DNA from: Streptomyces platensis
GTDB taxonomy: Bacteria; Actinomycetota; Actinomycetes; Streptomycetales; Streptomycetaceae
Direction of reading: 5' to 3'
Length of the DNA stretch: 64,000 nucleotides
NCBI RefSeq assembly: GCF_008704855.1
Contig: NZ_CP023691.1
Coordinates: forward strand, 7,812,001-7,876,000
This document shows, one piece after another, positions 35,069-44,880 of this stretch. The position numbers and the translations under genes are program-made. How positions within the stretch are numbered: position 1 is the stretch's first letter; each line of letters starts with the position of its first letter. The notes below the pieces were generated by a model, which did no database searches, had not been told where the DNA came from, and saw nothing but the letters and a program-made list of their open reading frames with translations.

Positions 35069-35929
35069 GTCGAATGAGGGCAGGCGGGGGCAACTGCCCG
35101 AGGAGAACGGTGACGAAGCGCGGATGGTCAGCCCGCAGTCACGACATAGGGAAGGCAGCGGCACCCGAGGCGGCATTCAAAATGAGCCGGCATCGCGGCA
35201 TGACAACGCGTCCCTCCCCGTTGACGGCATGCCCCCCACCGCCGAGTGACGTGCACGCGTCGCGACCGGAAAATATTCCGCGTGCGTGCCATCAACTTTA
35301 ACCGCAGGCCTGGAGGGCTGAGGGAGCGTCGAACCCCGGGCGGGGAAAGCGCTTACTTGGGCTCTCGCCGCGCAATGTGTGCAAATGCCGAGCTCACAAC
35401 CCACGTCACATGTGTGAGAAGTGTAAAGAAGGAGTGTAGGAGGCGTGGACTTTCCGTCATACATTGGCCGGAAAACCATATGTGTCGGGATCGCAGCCAG
35501 GCGACGGCGGCCGGAGTCACCACCCTGGTGTTCGCCTTGCTCAGCGGCGCGGTGTCGACGGTGCACACTGCGTGCTCGACGCCCCAGGTTCCGGGGTCGC
35601 CGAAGGCAAACTCGCCGCCGCGCTTGGGCGGTCGGACGCCATTGGGATCGTAGATTCGTGGCGGCGTCGGCCGGCGCCGGTGATCATGAAGGACTCGTAG
35701 GCGAGCGCCCGCGAGTATTCCCGAAGCACGGCACCTCGCCGCTCCACGCCTTGATCATCCGAGTGCATACCGCTTCCGGCCACCGCGGGCAGCGGCCGGA
35801 GTCAGGGTTTTCCTCGCGGCGTCCACGAAAGTCACGTGCCGTCCTCACTGCCAGTCGGGATGATCTGGAGCAGTAACCAGGCCGGCCGCACGGATGGAGG
35901 ATCTGCATGCAGCAGTTGGAGCTCATCGT
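35069..35929. other. Spacer upstream of the toxin, no gene recognised
   Basis: These 861 bases contain only short frames without codon bias or recognisable family features. A segment with AAGGAGTGTAGGAGGCGTG near 35427 looks like a ribosome site with a GTG, but the frame behind it (to 35876) is Arg/Pro-rich and unconvincing. The region probably holds the toxin promoter and decayed sequence. Confidence 0.4.
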
Positions 35930-36401
35930 CGTGCGCGTCCACTCCCGCCACGGCGGTGGTCTATCGCGAACTCTGGGAGTGGGTCAGCCGGCTGGGAACG
36001 GTGCACAGGGCCGGGGTGTAAGGGTCCGGCAGCTACGGCGCTGCCGTCTCCCGCTATTTGCTGGCCCGCCGGGTCGAGGCGTTCGAGGAGCCGGCCTGAA
36101 GACTCCGGCCTTGATCAGAACTTGCGCGCAGTTCGACGATCGTGAGGATGACGACGGCGTGAAGGATGCCGTCGGGCAGGCTACCCGCACCGCCCTGTGC
36201 CTGTTGGCCCAGCGGATCGATCAGCTGAGCGGGCAGATTCTTGATCTGGAGCGGCGCCTGACCGCTCTGGTGCAGCGCCACTTTCCGCACTTGCTTATCC
36301 CGGTGGGCATCGGCCCGGATACTGCCGCTACCTTGTTGATCACGATGGGGGGCAACCCAGAACGCTGTGCAATGAGGCGTCGTTCGCGGCGCTTTGCGGG
36401 G
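35930..36401 (+). mobile_element. IS110-family transposase remnant
   Basis: Plus-strand pieces read YRELWEWVSRLGTVHRAGV, a stop, GSGSYGAAVSRYLLARRVEA, then in another frame LIRTCAQFDDREDDDGVKDA and DLERRLTALVQRHFPHLLIP with VGIGPDTAATLLITMGGNP, and finally NEASFAALCGV after a further shift. These are the start, middle and helix-hairpin-helix region of an IS110 transposase. Stops, an internal deletion and loss of the 3' end make it inactive. It ends exactly where the zinc-ribbon gene is broken. Confidence 0.78.
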
Positions 36402-37111
36402 TCAGGGCTCCAGCGGCTCCATTCCGGCCGCGCGCATGGCAGCCACCGCGTTGTCCGGGTCGATCTTTCTGCCCGCTGCCGTACGCACGTCGGCGCAGTG
36501 CCGACAGCCCCCTGGCCCGCCAGAATGCCGCCCAGACGTCGGTGACGTCTCACGCCCACAGCCGTTGCAAAGACACCGCCATGCCTTGTCACGACGCCCG
36601 GCCTATGGTTCGAGCGGTTCCAGACCCGCCGACCTCATGAGCGCGACGGCCTGGTCGAGATCGACCGGCGCGTTCGGCGCGCACCATCGGCACGGTCCCC
36701 CTCCGCGTTTGATGTACGAGTAGCGCGGCTTGACCTCTCGACCGCACGGCACGTGCCGGCAGCGCCAAGCGGGTGTCGGCCCGGGATAGGGCTCCAGCGG
36801 TTCCAGGCCGGCCGAGCGCATCAACGCCACCGCCTCCTCCGGAGAATCGGAGCCGTGCCCGAGCAGTACCGGCAGCCGCCCTGTCGGCCCGCGGCAATGT
36901 TGTCTGGCCGCGGTGACGCTTTCCCCCCGTACGCTTCATGGCGGCAGCGCCAGGGCTTATCGCTTCCTGGATAGGGCTCCAGGGGTTCGAGCCCGGCATC
37001 CCGCAGAATCAGTACCGGATCGCGTGGATCCTTCCGGGGACGTCCCGTCGCCACTCGGCCTCCTTCTGAAGTGCCGGCTTCCGGGGTGAGGATCTCGCGC
37101 GGCACTGACAA
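36402..37111 (-). pseudogene. Broken zinc-ribbon repeat protein (three modules)
   Basis: Read on the minus strand, a unit of about 60-66 residues recurs: GLEPLEPYPG / WRC-x-(C/H)-x2-CG / PR / GG-C-x2-C. Units start near 36985, 36805 and 36625, and a fourth GMEPLEP begins near 36430. Module 2 (AWRCRHVPCGREVKPRYSYI... CRWC) and module 3 (AWRCLCNGCGRE... CRHC) keep most zinc ligands; module 1 has lost its first pair. A one-base frameshift lies between modules 1 and 2 (about 36840), a TAG replaces the expected Tyr after module 2 (36604), and the gene is cut at the IS110 junction. The intact function is unknown; a nucleic-acid-binding zinc array is possible. Confidence 0.6.
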
Positions 37112-37120
37112 CGGCCTTGC

Positions 37121-37303
37121 TCACGTCAGGAGCTTGGGGCGGGCTTCCTCGCGGCGGCCTCCTTGCCCGGCCCTTCCGGGCTGTCCTCTCTTCGTGGTCT
37201 TCGGCAGCTCGTGGACGTCGGCAGGGCTGTTCTCGCCGTGAGGAGACTTCGCTCGTGATACAGATTCGTTCAGGGCGGCTATGAGGTCGAAGAGCTCTCC
37301 CAA
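37121..37303 (-). pseudogene. Ku C-terminal-tail-like relic
   Basis: The frame encodes LFDLIAALNESVSRAKSPHG, then ADVHELPKTTKRGQPGRAGQ and a basic end. The (V/L)xDL-x-AAL-x-x-SV pattern followed by a basic tail resembles the end of streptomycete Ku, including the complete Ku at 61194-62309 (VIDLTAALEKSVRAA). No Ku core precedes it, so it is either a relic of a second Ku gene or a small unrelated basic protein. Confidence 0.35.
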
Positions 37304-37530
37304 TGCTGTCGACGGTTCGGCGCTGCGTACGGGTATCGACGGATCGCCGCGCTCGTGGGCGGGCGGCTCGTGGGTTGTGTCCTTCGGCGCTCCTGGTCCG
37401 CGGATGGTCCGGCGGGGAACTCCCTTGGATGCCAGACGGTAGCTTTATGAATTCAATCGATTGCGGTGGGTGCCTTTTACGGCGGGTTGCCTGGAGCGCA
37501 ATGATGCCCCAGGCGACCCGACTTCAGGCT

Positions 37531-39054
37531 CTAGAAGAAGCCAAGTTTCTTCGGACTGTATGAAACAAGAACGTTCTTCGTCTGCTGGTAATGATCCAGC
37601 ATCATCTTGTGGGTCTCCCTGCCGATGCCGGACTGCTTGTAGCCGCCGAAGGCCGCGTGGGCCGGGTAGGCGTGGTAGCAGTTGGTCCAGACGCGGCCGG
37701 CCTGGATGGCGCGGCCTGCGCGGTAGGCGGTGGAGCCGTCGCGGGTCCAGACGCCTGCGCCCAGGCCGTAGAGGGTGTCGTTGGCGATGCCGATGGCGTC
37801 GTCGAAGTCGCTGAAGGGGGCGACGGCCACCACGGGGCCGAAGATCTCCTCCTGGAAGACCCGCATGTCGTTGTTGCCCTCGAAGATGGTCGGGCGGACG
37901 TAGTAGCCGCCCTCCAGCTCGCCGCCGAGCTCCGCGCGGGAGCCGCCGGTCAGGATGCGGGCGCCCTCCTTCTGGCCGATGTCCAGGTAGGAGAGGATCT
38001 TTTCCAGCTGGTCGTTGGAGGCCTGGGCGCCGATCATGGTGTCGGTGTCGAGCGGGTGTCCCTGGACGATCTTCTCTGTACGGGCCACGCCGGCTTCCAG
38101 GAAGTCCTGGTAGTGGCCGCGCTGGATCAGCGCCCTGGACGGGCAGGTGCACACCTCGCCCTGGTTGAGGGCGAACATGGTGAAGCCTTCCAGCGCCTTG
38201 TCGTGGAAGTCGTCCGTGGCGGAGGAGACGTCGTCGAAGAAGATGTTGGGGCTCTTGCCGCCCAGTTCCAGGGTCACCGGGCGCAGGTGCTCGGACGCGT
38301 ACTGCATGATCAGCCGGCCGGTGGTGGTCTCACCGGTGAAGGCGACCTTGGCGACCCGTGGGCTGGAGGCCAGGGGTTTGCCGGCCTCCGCGCCGAAACC
38401 GTTGACGATGTTGATCACGCCGGGGGGCAGCAGATCCGCGATCAGGCTCATCCAGAAGTGCACCGAGGCGGGGGTCTGTTCGGCCGGCTTGAGGACCACG
38501 GCGTTGCCGGCGGCCAGGGCAGGGGCGAGCTTCCACGTCGCCATGAGGATGGGGAAGTTCCAGGGGATGATCTGGGCGACGACGCCGAGCGGCTCGTGGA
38601 AGTGGTACGCGACGGTGTCCTCGTCGATCTCCGACAGCGAGCCCTCCTGGGCGCGGATGGCGCCCGCGAAGTAGCGGAAGTGGTCGATGGCGAGCGGGAT
38701 ATCGGCCGCCAGGGACTCCCGTACGGGCTTGCCGTTCTCCCAGCTCTCCGCGACCGCCAGGGCCTCCAGATTCTGTTCCATCCGGTCGGCGATCTTGTTG
38801 AGGACGGCGGCGCGTTCGGCGGCGGCCGTGCGGGCCCAGCCGGGAGCGGCCGCGTGGGCCGCGTCCAGGGCGCGCTCGACGTCCTCGGCGGTGCCGCGGG
38901 CGACCTCGGTGAACGGTGCTCCGTTGACCGGGGTCGGGTTCTCGAAGTACCGGCCCAGGGCGGGCGCCACATACTCGCCGCCGATCCAGTGGTCGTAGCG
39001 GGGCAGATAGCTCATCACGGCATCGGCGGAACCCGGGCTGGCGTAACGGGCCAT
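37531..39054 (-). CDS. NAD-dependent aldehyde dehydrogenase
   Basis: This is a 507-residue ALDH-superfamily enzyme, the full family length. It has the cofactor segment IPWNFPILMATWKLAPALAA, the general-base Glu in VTLELGGKSPNIFF and the catalytic Cys in NQGEVCTCPSRAL. It resembles AldA/ExaC-type acetaldehyde dehydrogenases that oxidise aldehydes to acids. The ATG at 39054 is chosen because MARYASPGSADAV precedes the conserved YDHWIGGEYV. A GAF-domain regulator lies 67 bp upstream on the same strand, a common actinobacterial pairing with ALDH genes. Confidence 0.9.
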   Translation of the reverse strand: MARYASPGSADAVMSYLPRYDHWIGGEYVAPALGRYFENPTPVNGAPFTEVARGTAEDVERALDAAHAAAPGWARTAAAERAAVLNKIADRMEQNLEALAVAESWENGKPVRESLAADIPLAIDHFRYFAGAIRAQEGSLSEIDEDTVAYHFHEPLGVVAQIIPWNFPILMATWKLAPALAAGNAVVLKPAEQTPASVHFWMSLIADLLPPGVINIVNGFGAEAGKPLASSPRVAKVAFTGETTTGRLIMQYASEHLRPVTLELGGKSPNIFFDDVSSATDDFHDKALEGFTMFALNQGEVCTCPSRALIQRGHYQDFLEAGVARTEKIVQGHPLDTDTMIGAQASNDQLEKILSYLDIGQKEGARILTGGSRAELGGELEGGYYVRPTIFEGNNDMRVFQEEIFGPVVAVAPFSDFDDAIGIANDTLYGLGAGVWTRDGSTAYRAGRAIQAGRVWTNCYHAYPAHAAFGGYKQSGIGRETHKMMLDHYQQTKNVLVSYSPKKLGFF

Positions 39055-39121
39055 GGTGCGGCCTCCCAATCGCTCTCGGCGCGGTGCCCGCCACTCCCGT
39101 GTGACGGGCGTTGCGCGCAGG

Positions 39122-40438
39122 CTAGAACCGGGGAGGTTGCGTGAACGTTGCGACGCGCGCGGCGGCCGGTGCACCCACCGCACCACCACCGGTCAGGCCG
39201 TACGCCGCGCGCAGCCGGTGCGCGGTGGCCAGCGGTGCGCTGCGGGCCGGGGAGCGCTCCGGCAGGGCGTCGACCAGGGCTTCCCAGACCTCCAGGTCGT
39301 CCTCGCCCCAGGGGGTGCGCGACCACTCGCGCAGCAGACCGGGATCGCGGGCGCCGAGCAGCGCGGCCCGCATCCGGTCCGCCAGCGCGCCGCGCAGCCG
39401 CTGGACGCCGGGCGCCTCCGACGACGGCAGCAGCGGACCGCGATAGGCGTTCAGTGCGGAACGCACCTCACCGGCCGCCAGAGCCTCCTCGACCGCGTCG
39501 AGATCGGTTTCGACGGGCCGGCTGAGCCGGTACGGACGGGAGTGCAGCAGGGTGCCGACCAACTGCCGCAGCCGGGACAGTTCGGCCCGCAGCGTCACCG
39601 GGCGCCTCTCGCGCTCGCCGTACAGCAGCACCGAGAGCTGATCGCCCGTCAGTCCCTCGGGGTGCCGGGCCAGCAGCGTGATGATCTCGCTGTGCCGGCG
39701 GCCCAGCCGCAGCCGCTCCCCGTCCATGACCAGCAGCGCCTCGTCCCGGCCGAGGGCGGCGAGGCAGACGCCCAACTCCGGTGCGTCAGAGGTGAGATGG
39801 GACTCGGCGGCGCGGGCGGTGGCCTGCACCAGCGCCAGGCTGTGCGGACTGGCCACATGGTCCCCGCCGGTGAGGTCCACCGCGCCCAGCAGCCGGCCGG
39901 TCCGGGGATCGTGCAGCGGGGCGGCGGCACAGCTCCAGCGCTGCACCTGCCGGTTGTAGTGCTCGGCGGCGAAGATCTGTACGGCGTGATCGGCGGCGAG
40001 GGCGGTGCCCGGGGCATTGGTACCGGCGTGCCGCTCGTCCCAGCGGGCGCCGACGACGAAGTTCATCCGCTCGGCGCTGCGCCGCACCCCGGGGTGCCCC
40101 TCCACCCACAGCAGCCGCCCCTGCGGATCGCAGACGGCCAGCAGATGCGCGCCGTCCTGCGCGAAGCTGCCCAGCAGCTCCCGGAAGACCGGCATGGCGC
40201 GGGCCAGCGGGTGCCCGTCCCGGTAGGCGCTCAGAGCGGCCTCGTCCAGCTCGATGGGCACGGCGCCGTCCGCCGCTGCTTGCGCGTCGGCGGAACGGCG
40301 CCAGGAGTCGGCGACGACCTGGCGGACCGGCGGCGCGACCGTCCCGTCGGCCAGGAAGGCCGCATGGGCCCTGCGCACCGTGCGGGTGCGCTCCACCGGA
40401 TCGGCTCCGGCCTCCATCGCCAGCCAAGGGTTGACCAC
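39122..40438 (-). CDS. GAF-domain transcriptional regulator (AcoR-like) of the ALDH gene
   Basis: The 438-residue protein has an N-terminal helical segment with VRQVVADSWRRSADAQ typical of AcoR-type activators. A GAF sensor follows (about residues 80-220: LLAVCDPQGRLLWVEGHPGV, ARWDERHAGTNAPGTAL). The C-terminal winged-helix-like region carries LTGDQLSVLLYGE and VTLRAELSRLRQLVG. The sigma-54 AAA domain of AcoR is absent, as is usual in streptomycetes. The GTG start at 40438 follows GGAGAGGTGACAC. It probably senses a small metabolite and controls the ALDH gene downstream. Confidence 0.8.
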   Translation of the reverse strand: MVNPWLAMEAGADPVERTRTVRRAHAAFLADGTVAPPVRQVVADSWRRSADAQAAADGAVPIELDEAALSAYRDGHPLARAMPVFRELLGSFAQDGAHLLAVCDPQGRLLWVEGHPGVRRSAERMNFVVGARWDERHAGTNAPGTALAADHAVQIFAAEHYNRQVQRWSCAAAPLHDPRTGRLLGAVDLTGGDHVASPHSLALVQATARAAESHLTSDAPELGVCLAALGRDEALLVMDGERLRLGRRHSEIITLLARHPEGLTGDQLSVLLYGERERRPVTLRAELSRLRQLVGTLLHSRPYRLSRPVETDLDAVEEALAAGEVRSALNAYRGPLLPSSEAPGVQRLRGALADRMRAALLGARDPGLLREWSRTPWGEDDLEVWEALVDALPERSPARSAPLATAHRLRAAYGLTGGGAVGAPAAARVATFTQPPRF

Positions 40439-40647
40439 GTGTCACCTCTCCGATGCGCTCCTGCCCCCGTACGGCCGATGGTGCTCGTAGCGGGCGGGAC
40501 CGTAAACCCCGCGGGGCGCACCGGGCGTCATCGAGGGGCGCGCGTCGAGCGGTCGTGCGCTGTTACGGCAGCTCGCGGGGCCGGTGCCGCCGGACGGCGA
40601 ACGGGCGGAAGGCCGCTGCCTCCCGCCCGACTCCGTACCGGCTGCCG

Positions 40648-41919
<1,272 letters not shown>

Positions 41920-42073
41920 GTCGTCTCCTCGGAGGGGGGTAGGGGTGCCCGCGCTCCCCAACGGCCCGCGCTCCGGACGGGCGGCGGGGCTCTGCGGACA
42001 CTCCCTGGGGGGGGAGCCTGACCTGCGTTCCGAATTTGGCATGAACGCGTGGAACGTTGGAGGAGAAGGTAGA

Positions 42074-42108
42074 AGGACTAGACCAGTGAGTCAATGGTTC
42101 GGACCAAT
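42074..42108 (-). promoter_or_regulatory. Two DasR-like boxes upstream of the chitinase
   Basis: On the minus strand, ATTGGTCCGAACCAT (42094-42108) and ACTGGTCTAGTCCT (42074-42087) are spaced 20 bp centre to centre. Both resemble the ACTGGTCTAGACCA DasR-responsive element and the classic direct repeats of streptomycete chitinase promoters. Confidence 0.65.
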
Positions 42109-42324
42109 TTCGCGTCCGGCCATTCCCAAGGCCGGATCCTCTTGGCCAGTGATGATCAACCCGTGACGCGGAGCCTCCGATCGGGCATACTCCTAGCGCC
42201 ACAGTCGCAGGTCATCGCCTTCCGAGACCCGGAACGCGATCATCGGCCTGGCACTACGGAAACCGGCGCCGCCGCCCACCCCGCGCGTGTCGCCGCAGCG
42301 CCCGACAGGGAGGAGAGCGCCGCC

Positions 42325-43497
42325 ATGACCGAGTACGGCCCCCGGCCGGTGGACCGCAGGCTGCCCACCGAAGAAGCCCGTGACCTGATGACGCTCGTAC
42401 GCGAGCTCGCCGACCGCGAGATCCGGCCAACGGCCGCCGAGGAGGAGGACGCCGGTCACTTCCCGCGCGCGACCTTCACCCTGCTGTCGGAATCCGGCCT
42501 GCTGTCGCTGCCCTACGACGAGGAATTCGGCGGTGGCGGCCAGCCGTACGAGGTGTACCTCCAGGTGCTGGAGGAGCTCGCCGCGGCCCGGCTCACCATC
42601 GGCCTCGGCGTCAGCGTGCACACCCTGGCCTGTCATGCGCTCGCCGGATTCGGCAGCAAGGAGCAGCGCACCGAGCGCCTCCCGGACATGCTCGGCGGCG
42701 GACTCCTCGGTGCGTACTGCCTCTCCGAGCCCTCCTCGGGCTCCGACGCCGCCTCCCTGACCACCCGGGCCACCCGCGACGGCGACACCTGGACGCTGGA
42801 GGGCACCAAGGCCTGGACCACCCACGGCGGCGTGGCCGATTTCTATACCGTGCTGGCCCGGACCGGCGGCAGCGGGGCCCATGGCATCACCGCCTTCCTC
42901 GTGCCCGGCGACGCCGAAGGCCTGAGCGCCGCGGCCCCCGAGCGCAAGATGGGCATGAAGGGCTCCCCGACCGCCCAGCTGCACTTCGACGCCGTCCGGG
43001 TCCCCGACTCCCGCCGCATCGGGGAGGAGGGCCAGGGCTTCGCCATCGCCCTGTCCGCCCTGGACTCCGGGCGCCTGGGCATCGCGGCCTGTGCCGTCGG
43101 CGTCGCCCAGGCGGCGCTGGACGAAGCACTCGCGTACACCGCCGAACGACAGCAATTCGGCCGCCCGATCGCCGACTTCCAGGGTCTGCGCTTCATGCTC
43201 GCCGACATGGCGACGCAGATCGAGGCGGGCCGCGCCCTCTACCTCACCGCCGCCCGGCTGCGCGACGCCGGTCTGCCGTTCTCCAAGGAAGCGGCGATGG
43301 CCAAGCTGTTCTGCACCGACACCGCGATGCGGGTGACCACCGACGCCGTCCAGCTCCTCGGCGGCTACGGCTACACCCTCGACTTCCCGGCCGAGCGCTA
43401 TATGCGCGAGGCCAAGGTCCTCCAGATCGTCGAGGGCACCAACCAGATCCAGCGGATGGTCATCGCCCGGCATCTCGCCGGCCCCGAGAAGCGCTGA
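42325..43497 (+). CDS. Acyl-CoA dehydrogenase
   Basis: The 390-residue flavoenzyme has AYCLSEPSSGSDAASLTTRA (FAD/substrate loop), KAWTTHGG and the C-terminal YMREAKVLQIVEGTNQIQRM where the catalytic Glu and FAD contacts lie. It oxidises acyl-CoA to enoyl-CoA and passes electrons to ETF. The ATG at 42325 follows GGGAGGAGAG. About 250 bp separate it from a two-gene cassette with a phosphotransferase; such genes often travel together in fatty-acid or steroid breakdown sets. Confidence 0.92.
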   Translation: MTEYGPRPVDRRLPTEEARDLMTLVRELADREIRPTAAEEEDAGHFPRATFTLLSESGLLSLPYDEEFGGGGQPYEVYLQVLEELAAARLTIGLGVSVHTLACHALAGFGSKEQRTERLPDMLGGGLLGAYCLSEPSSGSDAASLTTRATRDGDTWTLEGTKAWTTHGGVADFYTVLARTGGSGAHGITAFLVPGDAEGLSAAAPERKMGMKGSPTAQLHFDAVRVPDSRRIGEEGQGFAIALSALDSGRLGIAACAVGVAQAALDEALAYTAERQQFGRPIADFQGLRFMLADMATQIEAGRALYLTAARLRDAGLPFSKEAAMAKLFCTDTAMRVTTDAVQLLGGYGYTLDFPAERYMREAKVLQIVEGTNQIQRMVIARHLAGPEKR

Positions 43498-43746
43498 GCG
43501 GGACGGGGTGGGCGGGGACTTCCCGCCCAGCCCGTGGCTTCCCGCCCGACCGGGCCGCGGTCTCAGCCCACCGGCCCCTTGAGCCCCGTCGCCGTTCCGA
43601 TCGCCACCACCAGCGCGCCGGATGTACGGGCCCCTGCTTGCCCTTCCGGGTCTGGCCGTCCGCTGATAGCTGACGTACCGTCAATTCCCGTTTGTGAGCG
43701 TCGTACCGGGGTGATGCCCGGCCGCCCGCGCGCCCAGGAGGAGACC

Positions 43747-44880
43747 GTGCCCGACCGCCCGATCGCGCTCGACGAGTACCCGATCCATCAGGCCCCGCTG
43801 TCCCTGCGGCATGTCGCCACCAGTGACCGCAACGCCTACGACCGGTGCATCTTCCACGTCATGGACCACTCCGGCCGCGCCCTGCTGATCGTCGGCCTCG
43901 GCGTGTACCCCAACACCGGTGTCATCGACGCCTATGCCACCCTCCGCCTCGGCGACCGGCTGTATGCCGTACGGGCCTCCGACGCCCTCACCGACGACCG
44001 CCTCGCGCTCACCGTCGGCCCGCTCACGATCACCGTTGAGGAGCCGCTCGCCCGCCTCCGGCTGACCTGCGCCGCGGACCCCGGGGACCCGGACGGCCTG
44101 TCCTGCGACCTGACCTGGAACGCGGCGTTTCCCGCCACCTGGGAGCCGCACCACACCCAGTACCGCGGCGACCGGCTGATGCTGGAAGGCCGCCGGTTCG
44201 TCCAGGCGGGCACCTGCACCGGCAGCATCCGCGTCGCCGGCCAGGAGCTCGCCGTCACGCCGGGGGAGTGGACCGGTACGCGCGACCGCAGCTGGGGCGT
44301 GCGCCCGATACCCGGCGAGGACGGCGGACGGGCCGCGGAAGAGCTGCGGCCCGAGGGCTTCCACTGGATCTGGTGCCCGGTGCGCTTCGACGACCGCTTC
44401 GTGATGGTCATCGTCCAGGAGGACGCCGACGGCTACCGCACCCTCAACGAGGCCCTGGTGGTCCACGACGACGGCCGCGAGGTCCAACTCGGCTGGCCGC
44501 ACACGGACATCGGCTACCGACACGGCACCCGCCACCCCGAACGCGCCGTCCTCCACCTCACCGGCCCCGGCCGCAAGCCCCTGGAACTCACCGCCGAGAT
44601 CCTCACGTCCTCGCCCCTCGCCCTCGGGGCCGGTTACCCTCCCGCCGACGACTGGCAGCACGGCACCTGGCGGGGCCGCGGCTGGACCGACCGGCGCAGC
44701 TACGACCTCACCGACCCGGCGGCACACCCCCTCGCCGCCTACGGAGTCACCGACCACGCAGCCCGCTTCACCCTCGACGGCCGGACCGGCTACGGCATCT
44801 TCGAGCACGGCAGCTTCGGCCGGCACGATCCCAGCGGCTTCACCGGCTATGACTCCGTCGCGCGGGAGGCCGGCCGATGA
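43747..44880 (+). CDS. Conserved hypothetical, possibly AttH/lipocalin-like
   Basis: The 377-residue soluble protein is rich in Trp/Gly beta-strands (GEWTGTRDRSWGVRPIPGED, FHWIWCPVRFDDRFVMVIVQ, DDWQHGTWRGRGWTDRRSYD). This resembles the two-lobed AttH/carotenoid-hydratase-like lipocalin fold, a guess from pattern only. GTG 43747 is favoured by CAGGAGGAGACC just before it, over upstream alternatives. Its stop overlaps the ATG of the phosphotransferase (ATGA). Such proteins recur next to APH-like kinases and acyl-CoA dehydrogenases in actinobacteria. Function is not known. Confidence 0.6.
   Translation: MPDRPIALDEYPIHQAPLSLRHVATSDRNAYDRCIFHVMDHSGRALLIVGLGVYPNTGVIDAYATLRLGDRLYAVRASDALTDDRLALTVGPLTITVEEPLARLRLTCAADPGDPDGLSCDLTWNAAFPATWEPHHTQYRGDRLMLEGRRFVQAGTCTGSIRVAGQELAVTPGEWTGTRDRSWGVRPIPGEDGGRAAEELRPEGFHWIWCPVRFDDRFVMVIVQEDADGYRTLNEALVVHDDGREVQLGWPHTDIGYRHGTRHPERAVLHLTGPGRKPLELTAEILTSSPLALGAGYPPADDWQHGTWRGRGWTDRRSYDLTDPAAHPLAAYGVTDHAARFTLDGRTGYGIFEHGSFGRHDPSGFTGYDSVAREAGR

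Noticed and set aside
35246..35876. Frames starting near a good ribosome-like site upstream of the toxin
   Set aside because: The encoded residues are Arg/Pro/Ser-rich without fold-like pattern, and no neighbouring context supports a gene.
36402..37111. CRISPR array suggested by regular spacing
   Set aside because: The units are protein-coding modules of 180-198 bp with diverged DNA, not short identical repeats with unique spacers.
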